A stretch of 64,000 nucleotides of DNA, taken from the NCBI GenBank assembly GCA_039881045.1, contig JAYWVB010000012.1, forward strand, positions 372,001-436,000, given 5' to 3'. The stretch's first letter is position 1. The number at the start of each line of letters is the position of its first letter. This document shows positions 55,958 to 64,000 of the stretch, one piece after another. A program made the position numbers and the translations under genes. This DNA is from Chaetomium olivaceum (Eukaryota > Ascomycota > Sordariomycetes > Sordariales > Chaetomiaceae). The notes beneath the pieces were generated by a model that had not been told where the DNA came from, did not search any database, and saw nothing but the letters and a program-made list of their open reading frames with translations.

Positions 55958-56494
55958 ATGACCGGAAAATGCACAAGATGCAAGAAGCTTCGGATCGACT
56001 GCATATTCCATCCGCTGCCTTTGTTCCCGTATCGGCCGTCCCGGGAGGCGTATCGCCGGGGATACCGTTCTGCGGAGCCTTCGGCCAACCTTTGCGTCCC
56101 TCTGCGCACCAGCTCCGCAAGGCAGCCCGTCGCCTGGATACAACCCCCCATGCAATCACCGGTAAGGTCCGACAACGCGCAGATCAGGGACCAATGGCAG
56201 CCCCCGGGTTTCTTGACATACTCATGGCCTGTCCAAGAGCATGTGGCCCCCAGAGACACCTTGGTGGATGGCAGCTTGACTGGGTATAGCACGTACCGAG
56301 GCCCTTCGGCAACAATGATGACGCCGGGCTACCGTTCCGCTACAGCGGACCATGGGCAGCCTGCCAGCACGGGGACCACCTTCGATTTGCAGGCCCAGAC
56401 AGGATCCTCTAGCACCCCAAGTATCTCAACAAGCTGGGTTTCATGGCTATTCTGCCGGCAGCATGCCTACAACGACTACGCAAACCGCTCCTGA
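55958..56494 (+). pseudogene. Possible Zn2Cys6 transcription-factor fragment
   Basis: The frame begins MTGKCTRCKKLRIDCIF. CxxCxxxxxxC followed by an aromatic residue looks like the second half of a fungal Zn2Cys6 cluster. Pro/Ser/Thr/Gln-rich sequence follows (TPGYRSATADHGQPASTGTT), continuing in another frame with GFHGYSAGSMPTTTTQTAPD. The first three cysteines of the cluster are not found upstream. May be chance or a relic. Weak call. Confidence 0.25.
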
Positions 56495-57769
56495 CACCAT
56501 AAAGAAGTACGCTGATGCTGTTGGATTCGCCATATGGAACTGTCTTGCGGAAACCAGTGTTGGAAGTTGTGGCGCTTGAAACACGGAAGCCTGGTTGCCG
56601 ATGCTTTAGTGTCAGAGGTGTTCCAGAGGCTGAACAAGAAGCTATTAAAAGGAGGCCAGGGCGATGCCCGCCACTGAGAGAAAAAAATCAATCAATTCTT
56701 TCTTCCCATCTTTCCGTCTGAATGTCGTTTCCAACAGATGCGGTAGGCCTCGCCGACGCGTACGCACGGTACCAGTCGACACTGCAGGAAATATTCCGAA
56801 ACATAAAGATGGTGTGCTGGCGACGGCTAGCGATTCCCTCCTTGGGGTTTCGAAATGGCTTTTGTCGCATGTGAAGAAATTAGGTATGTGTTTTGCAACA
56901 GAATGGAACGTGGCTGACCGCATATGCCCAGGCCTTACATCTGACGATCAGGGCTTGCACGATGAGCGGATCAAGTTGTGGGAGGACTTTAACCACGGTG
57001 CTAGCCATGTTCCAGTGCCAGAAGGAGATGATGGAATCAGGCCAGCAGCTTCAACTTGGGCAAGCCCTAGTCCCGCCAGATGGACTGAAGAAAATGGGGA
57101 GGGCCTGATGAGCCTGTGCGATAGTATCGAGCGGTATGGGCTCCGTCGATTACCAATACGGGGTCTGGGAAGAACAGATCGTGGCCAGTAGGTGTGATTG
57201 TTCCCGATGTATAGAAATGTGCTCCTGACGACGTGCTGCCAGTTTGTGGAGGAGTGCCTTGATCTGTATATGTCAGCTGACCAGACGGGTGTAGTTGCCG
57301 AGGTGGATATTGCGGACGGGGCCGGGCCATGACGGCGCCGAGTGGGACCAGATAATGTTTGCTCCACTTAACGCAATCAGTCACCGGTGGTGTAAACCGG
57401 TTGGCTCGTCGTCGTATGTTTCGCGGGGATATTTTGAAATCCAACCATCACACAAGACATCAAACATGATATTCCGGTCCCTTCAAGATGGGGAGTCACT
57501 ATGGAAGGAATCCGGTATGTTGAGAACTTGGTGTACTCTACCGCGTATCACCAGAGTAGCCTATAGTTAAAGTATGTCAATAGACTTGAAAAGTTGAGAA
57601 CAGCCATTGTGGCTGCGAGTGAATAAACAAAGAATACCGAGGAGCCCGCATCTGCCCCGCTCTCTTTTCCTCTCTTTCATACCCTTCACCCTCATTTTCT
57701 CCCTCCTTTCCTCTCATCCCAGACTTTCAAATTGTCATCAATCCAGCATCGACGCAACTTCCAGTAGAA
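56495..57769. other. Upstream flank of the mating-type fragment, no supported gene
   Basis: A frame at 56664-57191 (175 codons) has no recognisable domain. The 170 bases before 57770 are pyrimidine-rich (CTCTCTTTTCCTCTCTTTC at about 57659-57677, CCCTCATTTTCTCCCTCC at about 57688), as in many fungal promoters, so the MAT fragment seems to keep its own upstream region. Confidence 0.4.
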
Positions 57770-58296
57770 ATGGCGACCATGATGACCGCCGACATGACGA
57801 CTTACTTTTCGCTCGAGGCGCCCGACCCCGCGATTTCCAAAGTTTTCGGCCAGAAGTATTGGAATAACTTCGCCATTCAGCTGGGACATTGGAACCCAAT
57901 GAAGGTTATCATCATGGATGATGAGATGTTCCGCCTCATTCACATTTCGGTCAAGATCGAGCTCGCTCGCGAGATGAGGTAAGTTTGAGTTCTTCGCGCC
58001 GGGATTTTGCCTACCGCGATCTCAGCTCACAAAATTTATATAGCAAGTTTCTAGGCGAGGACGTGATGTTTGCGCGAGACGCCCATAATCCCAAGGTCTG
58101 GATTCTTGGCCCCAAGAAACTCATCCGCCCAAACATCACCATCGTCGGCACTGTCCCAATTTGGGACCCGAAGAAGAAGCATATGCCGCCTCCGAAAATC
58201 AAGATTCCCCGTCCCCCAAATGCGTATATTCTCTACCGCAAGGACAAGCACTGCGCCGTCAAGGCCGAGAACCCTGACCTCCACAACAATGAGATT
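57770..58296 (+). pseudogene. MAT1-2-1: MAT1-2-1 (mat a-1 type) HMG-box mating-type gene, truncated inside the HMG box
   Basis: MAT1-2-1 is the HMG-domain transcription factor that sets one mating type in ascomycetes. Exon 1 (57770-57978) and exon 2 (58044-58296) join across a 65-bp intron at the place known for Neurospora mat a-1 and give 154 codons. Landmarks are FAIQLGHWNPMKVIIMDDEM, VMFARDAHNPKVWILGPKKL and the HMG start KIPRPPNAYILYRKDKHCAV ... NPDLHNNEI (residues 123-154). Homology ends at the position where the second, HMG-internal intron normally sits. The rest of the box (the region after NNEIS) and the C-terminus are missing. The frame is undamaged and stays open through the 20-bp repeats to a stop at 58566, giving a 243-codon chimaera. 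No SLA2 or APN2 flank is present. Confidence 0.88.
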
Positions 58297-58300
58297 TGTC

Positions 58301-58360
58301 CTGTCCGGAGGACAATATTCCTGTCCGGAGGACAATATTCCTGTCCGGAGGACAATATTA
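58301..58360. repeat. Three tandem 20-bp palindromic repeats at the MAT breakpoint
   Basis: Unit CTGTCCGGAGGACAATATTC at 58301-58320, 58321-58340 and 58341-58360 (the last ends in A). Each unit holds the inverted repeat TGTCC-GGA-GGACA. The array begins four bases after the end of MAT homology. Confidence 0.95.
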
Positions 58361-58649
58361 CGGTCAAACTTTTGGAAATTACTATGCAAAAATCAAAACA
58401 ATTGCGGGTCCGTTTTGAGATTATTCTTATCGGCCATCTAGAATTGGTCGAGCTCTTATCTTGCATACACAATTGGTCGCCCTGTAACCAGTTTCCCACC
58501 AGGTCTGGAGTGCTTCCCCCACCAACTTCAACCAACCACACTGCAATCAAGAACATACACAGTTAATCGCCGCCGCTATCCGCCGCAACTGTCAATGCCG
58601 TCGTCGCTTTGATACTGAAAATCCGCTATGGACGGGTTTCACAGTTATC

Positions 58650-61600
58650 ATGGACAACGGTGTGGATGCGGTGGCGCGCAAGGTGTGTCGTGGATGCCGC
58701 ATCGAGAAAGATATCGGTCAGTTTTATAACCTTCGCGGTAATGGGAAGGTTGTTACACAGTGTTTGGAATGCCGGAACAAACAGAAGCTTCATGTAAAAC
58801 GCTTCTTACTATCGTTTATTCGTTTCAGCTAAACTGTCGCAGCATAATGTATCACGAGCCAGCATCACAGCATTACGTATGATCGGGCAAGAGAGCCCTG
58901 CGCCGCCTGTACCCCTGCCAACACCACAACCTCTCGCGCCCGCGCTCGTCAGAACCTCACACACGGCGTTCTTGCTAGCATGTTTCACCAAGGCGGCCGA
59001 GTTGCGACAGACACCCCAGAAATGGCGACTGCCCGGAACCAACATGCTGCGATCCAGCGACGCCACCGTGTGGAACGACGCCATGGCGAGCAGCCTTCCC
59101 AAACCCCCCCGCTAAGCGGCTTGATTCGACGGCAACAGTTCCGCAATTCTGAGGATGAGGTGCCTACGACCAGCAGAGGCAATTCGGCCCCCGTGCAAGC
59201 GCCGGTGCAAGAGGATTTGGAAGGTGACGTGGATGGCTTGCAAAACACACCGCCACAGCTCCCCCGCCGCGGACGCCCTCGCAAGCGCCGTTCTCCTCCG
59301 TCTGGGTCTTCGCTCCGGCCTCGCGGACGCCCTCGGCTAGCACTCAACCCCGTCGGTCGCCCTCGCAAGCAAAACTTCCCCGAAGAAAACCCTTCGCGCG
59401 AATTCGACGAACCTGGCCCGCGGTTCACAGGCGACGACCAAGAGGCGCCACTGTCGGCCGCAGACATTGCGATAAAGAGGGAGTTTGACGAAGCACTTGC
59501 TGCAGAGGAGATGCAGCAATGCCTGCGTTGCAAGGAGCGGTGGTTTGACATCAAGCTCATGGCGGACGGCGTTTGCAAGCGCTGCCACGACAAAGACGAC
59601 AAGAAGCGGCAGGACGAGCCGTTTCTCTACTCCGCAGCGAACCACCTCGATTTTGGCTCCGTCCCACCCCAGTTGCCCCAGCTAGAGCCATTGGAGGAGC
59701 TTTTCATTGCGCGTGTGCACGTCAGCGTGAATGTATTCACTGTATGCGATGCTTCCCTGGGAGAGAGTCTACTAGCTAATAATCATCAGGTTCGTGGGCA
59801 GCAATACAAGTATCGTGGGCATGTTGTAACTTTCTGCGCGACGTTGGCAAGGTATACTCCGAGCTTCCCTTATTGCCCCGGGATTTGGACATTGTCATCC
59901 TCCGACCGCGTGGATCCGAAGGGGTCGAACAGATGGATCGGCAATTCCGCAACCGCTTCCGAGTCCGCCGAGCAGCAGTCGGGGTCTGGCTTAGATTCCT
60001 CGCAGACAATCACCCTGGCTACAGAGATTTCACCTGGAACTACGGCAACCTCTCCCAGTTGCCAGAGGACGGTGACGTCTTTGACCAGCTGAATATCCAC
60101 GAGGTCGAGGAGTGTAAAGGGTTGCCTGCAGATTCTGGCCCTGTTGAAGAACCGGAAGAGGACGGTGAGGTTGTTGACGAAGCCGCAGTGCCCAATATGC
60201 TAATCCATGATTCGGAATTGAACCAGCTTCAAGGGCGAGTCAATGATGGGGCCACCGAAGTCAATGAGCAAGTGCCCCTAGAGCCAGTCGACCCCCAGGC
60301 TGCTCACCAGCTGCAGATGCCCTCCATCAGACGTACTCCTCTCGACGAGTTCAACCAAAAGTATGCGCTGCTCTCACTGGCTTGCCCGACCCTGTTCCCT
60401 CGGGGAGTTGCGGATTTTGTCGAGCCCAGACAGCGCAAGATCTCCTACCAGGATTACATCCAACATGCCATGAAGTGGGAGGATGGCCGATTTGCTAAAC
60501 ACCACAGCTTCCGGTTCATCGCGCTGAACACTCTGATGAGGCAGCAGGCGAGGGGTCACAGTCGATTCTACGTCAGCAAGAACCACCGAACGCCTCTTAC
60601 GAAGGAGGCGCTGCAGGAGGCGCTTGCCGGTCCAGACAAGCCGGAAGCCCAGGCCATCCTCAACCGGATCTCTCGCTTTGCTGGTGTCATCAAAGGCACA
60701 CGTCCCTTTTGGTACCGTCGACGTCGCGAGTGCGAGTCTTTTGCGCACTGCCTTGGTGTCCCCTCTACTTTCATCACACTGAGCCCAGCCGATCTGCACT
60801 GGCGGAGCCTTTACCAGCACATGCCCGAATACGAGGAGTGGAAGGCCATTGACGAGCAGAGACGCATGGCCAAGTCCCGCCGGCTGTTGCGGGAGAACCC
60901 GCATATCGCGGCCTGGCACTTTCACTCGCGGAACGCGCTCTTTAGGAAGATTGTGCTCAAGAAGAAATTCAACCTCTCCGACTTTTGGTACCGGTATGAG
61001 TGGCAAGGCCGCGGCAGTAGCCATTCCCATGGGCTCTACTGGTTCAATGGGAGTCCTTCTCCTGATATGGCGACCCCCGAGTCGAGAGAGCACTTCGCAA
61101 GGATCTGGGGATATCACGTTACAGCAGTCAATCCGCAGCAAGATCAGGGCGCTGACGAGGGTAACCCTCTGTCTGTTGACCCTCTGGAGACGCCCGTTAC
61201 ATGGGAGTGGCTGAACAGAATCGTCAACCGCTGCCAGCGACACCATTGCTCATCGACCTACTGCCTGCGGGTGACGAAGAAGGATGCCCAACGGGCCAGG
61301 GAGGCGGCTGGGGAGACTGCCGAAGTAGAACAGCCGGCACCAGAGCCCACGTGTCGGTTTCTTTTCCCCCGGCCTGTACGAGAGGCTGCCGAGGTAATCA
61401 AGAGGCCCGGGAAGGGCTGGTGGTCGTTCGAGGCCGAGCGCAACGACACCCATCTCAACCAGTACAGCCCGCTGGTATCGCTCTGCTGGCTGGCCAACAT
61501 TGACTGCTCGCCCTGCACGAGTGTGGACGCTGTCATCAACTATGCTGCGAAGTACTGCAGCAAGTCTGAGACCCAGACCAGCACGTACGCGCAAATCGCC

Positions 61601-63992
61601 CAGAACATCTTCCCCACATCTCAGACAACAACCCGATGGTCTCCTTCGTGTCGAAGCTGATGAACAAGCTGATCGGGGAGAGGGACTACTCCGCCCAAGA
61701 GATCTGCCATATCTTGCTGGGACTCCCTCTCCAGGAGGACAGCCGAGTTGTGCAGAGCGTCGACTGCCGGCCCCGCGACCGGCAGTCTCGCCCAATCGAC
61801 ATCACGGCGGAGGGCGATATTGAGGAGTCTCAGACAGCCTACGACAAGTACCTCCGGCGGCCCGACTGGATGGAGGACGTCTCCTATTTTGAGTTCCTCC
61901 AAGACTGGAACTTCAAGGCGCGGAACCCGGTCAAATGGGCGAGATGGCAGCCTCCTGCGATGCCGAGGGTCCTTAATTATTTCCCGCGCTACAAGCCGGC
62001 CCGCTCACACCAGCAATTCTCTGACTTCTGCCGCGTCAAACTGTTGCTCAACCATCCGCATCGCGAGTCTACCGAGCTTCTTGAGGTCGACGATCGGCAG
62101 TTTCCTAACTATGCTGCTACTTACCAGTACTGCCTCGAGCGCCACAACCACCCAGACGACCACTACGGCACTGTCGACGAGCCGGATCCATTGCCGGACG
62201 AGGATGAGTTCGAGCCCGGAGGGGGTGTCGGGGACACCACCCTCGAGGACTGGCAGGAGGTGGCCCGGCAGGTCCCCGATATGCATCTTGCCGAGGAACA
62301 GGCCGACCTGCTCGGCCGCCGAGATATCGACGTCAACTACGACTGGGCACCGCATATCGCTCGCTATTACCACGAGGGGTTCACCACCGGAGACTACTAG
62401 GCACAGCTCCGCGGAGACACCCCGGGTTACTACGATGTGGAAGGGTTGCCTCTCGAAGCTCGGGACACCTTGAACACCGAGCAGCGGCGGGTGTACGACA
62501 CAGTCATGCGTCATTTCAGAGCGAAGCTTCGAGGTCGTCAGCCTCCGCCACTCCGTCTACAGGTTGATGGAGGAGGCGGGACTGGAAAGTCGTACATGGT
62601 GAAGGTGATATCTTCTCACCTTCAGGCCGAGGCGGCTTTGGTTGACGGATGCTCCCCCATCGTCAGGGCAGCCCCAACTGGGGTGGCAAGCAATCAGATT
62701 GGGGGACAGACCCTGCATTCCCTGCTACGGCTCCCCGTTGACGGGAACTACCGCCCGCTCTCCGAGACCCCGACAGTTCTGAACGCGTTGCAGCGGCGGT
62801 TTAGGGGCATTTACTACCTCGTGATCGACGAGAAGAGCATGCTGGGCCTCAAAACCCTCGCGTGGATCGACCAGCGCCTGCGGGAGGTGTTCCCAGAGTG
62901 TCGCGACGAGTTTTTCGGCGGCCTCAGTGTCATTCTGATCGGAGACTTCTTCCAGCTCCCCCCTGTCCTCAACAAGGCGCTTTACTCTACAGGCGACGAC
63001 CTGAAGGACATCGAGATTGTCGGGCGTAATGCGTACCTCTCATTTGACAAGTCGGTGTTTCTGACCACAATACAGCGGCAGCAGGGCGAAGACCAGGCCC
63101 CGTTTCGGCGGGCCTTGGAAGAACTGCGAAAGGCTGATGTGTCGTACCCTCCTGGGAGCTCCTTGCTTCGAGGTGTTCTGTCAAGCTCTCTCCCGAGGAG
63201 GTTGACAGCTTTGCTGATGCGCTTCGCATCTATCCCACCAAGGCCCAGGTCGTCGAGTACAACCACCAACACATGCTTGGCCTGGACAGCCCCGCCATTC
63301 AGGTCGAGGCAAAGCACGAGGGTGTTGGTGCGGAGAAGGTTGAATCCTCAAATGCCGGCAACTTGGCCAAGCGCTTGCCCTTGTGTGTTGGTTGCAGGGT
63401 GATGCTGACGCGGAATTTGTGGGCCGACGTCGGGCTCGTCAACGGCGCACAGGGCACAGTCTACGACATATCCTGGAAAGAAGGTGCCGACGTGCTGCGA
63501 GACTCGCCCGAGGTCATCATGGTGGCCTTCGATGACTACGACGGCCCGGCCTTCACGATGCCGAACGGGGAGCCGCTCCGTAGTGGACAGAAGCTGGTTG
63601 TTCCCATCCTCCGAGTGCGGCAGGAATTCATGGTCGGCGCCAGCTCATGTTCAAGAGAGCAGTTCCCGCTGCTGGTCAGCTATGCGATCACCGTCCACAA
63701 GTCACAGGGCATCACCCTCGACAAGGTCGTCTGCGATATCTCTGCGCCAGAGTTTGCTTCTGGCCTCTCCTACGTGGCCGTTTCACGGGTGAAGACAGTC
63801 GGCGGGCTGATGTTTGAGCGGCCCTTCGACCGCAGCAGGGTCTATCGCGAGATACCATCACGAGCTATGGGGTTGAAGTTGTTGGATCACGCTACTAGGC
63901 GACTGCAGGCGTTAGATGCTGTGGCGGGGGTGGGTCCTTCAGAGGAGTCAAGTGGGTTTATAAGTAGCGACGACGAGAGTGTAGAGGCATGA
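58650..63992 (+). mobile_element. Helitron Rep/helicase, almost full length but with several frame breaks
   Basis: Rolling-circle transposon protein. The start at 58650 has a zinc-ribbon-like CRGCRIEKDIGQFYN ... CLECRNKQ. Then come three AT-hook-like motifs (PRRGRPRKRR, RPRGRPRLA, VGRPRKQN; about 59260-59370) and a CLRCKERW ... CKRCHDK pair. A 48-bp intron lies at about 59742-59789. The Helitron Rep domain follows, with GRGSSHSHGLYW (HxH) and YAAKYCSK (YxxK). The PIF1-like helicase has DGGGGTGKSYMVKV, YYLVIDEKSML, LIGDFFQLPPV, VSYAITVHKSQGITLDKV and YVAVSRVKT, ending at 63992. Frame breaks are near 59030, 59838, 61592 and 63145, with an in-frame TAG at 62398-62400. The 5' terminus must lie between the MAT fragment and 58650; the 3' hairpin/CTRR end lies beyond the window or was not recognised. 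Confidence 0.88.
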
Positions 63993-64000
63993 GTACTTAG

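Noticed and set aside
58301..58360. CRISPR-like array
   Set aside because: Three contiguous units with no spacers in a eukaryotic genome; a simple tandem repeat.
1..64000. Secondary-metabolite gene cluster
   Set aside because: Scattered reductase, MFS, amidase and regulator genes are present, but there is no polyketide synthase, peptide synthetase, terpene cyclase or other core enzyme.
1..64000. tRNA or rRNA genes
   Set aside because: No cloverleaf with matching A and B boxes and no rRNA-like block was recognised by eye; a covariance-model search would be decisive.

Overview
The window is nuclear DNA of a filamentous ascomycete, most probably in or near the Sordariales (Sordariomycetes). 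Three things point there. Genes carry short (about 48-85 bp) GT..AG introns. Several families are typical of these fungi: an ArsH/ACR3 pair, a STAND/NACHT-TPR protein, fungal CorA-like and amidase families, and a MAT1-2-1 HMG mating protein of the Neurospora mat a-1 type. The transposons are a Tad1-like LINE, Fot1/pogo, Tc1, MULE, Copia, a gag-pro element and a Helitron. No rRNA, tRNA or CRISPR was found.

Layout. 0-2.1 kb: a divergent arsenic-resistance pair, ACR3 efflux pump (minus, cut by the window edge) and ArsH (plus). 3.1-13.6 kb: ordinary euchromatin with a PAN/Apple-like membrane protein, a PRISE-type short-chain reductase with broken frame, a three-repeat Myb factor with a polyglutamine tract, a ferric-reductase-like flavocytochrome, and a small Gly/Ala/Thr-rich protein. 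14.3-19.9 kb: a decayed CorA-like transporter and a decayed MFS transporter, separated by a 5'-truncated LINE with a clean target-site duplication. 20.5-27.9 kb: a small Cys protein, a many-exon amidase-signature protein, a hypothetical gene, a kinase-like gene and another hypothetical gene. 30.7-38.5 kb: a NACHT-TPR (NLR-like) gene and an MFS transporter. 40.0-44.5 kb: a long copy of the same LINE family. 44.6-45.4 kb: a hypothetical gene.

From about 47 kb to the right edge the window is a transposon island: two related LTR-like repeats, a Tc1 scrap, a gag-protease element, a Copia pol scrap, a MULE scrap, a Fot1/pogo scrap and, from about 58.6 kb, a nearly full-length Helitron Rep/helicase. 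In front of the Helitron is a fragment of the mating-type gene MAT1-2-1. It keeps its promoter side, first intron and the first 32 residues of the HMG box, then stops at three 20-bp palindromic tandem repeats. This is the most interesting object in the window.

A general caution: about two dozen single-base or very small frame breaks can be read in otherwise well-conserved genes, often in homopolymers. Either the assembly carries uncorrected indels or many genes here are decaying. Genes so affected are annotated with the break position, and no corrected sequence is given.
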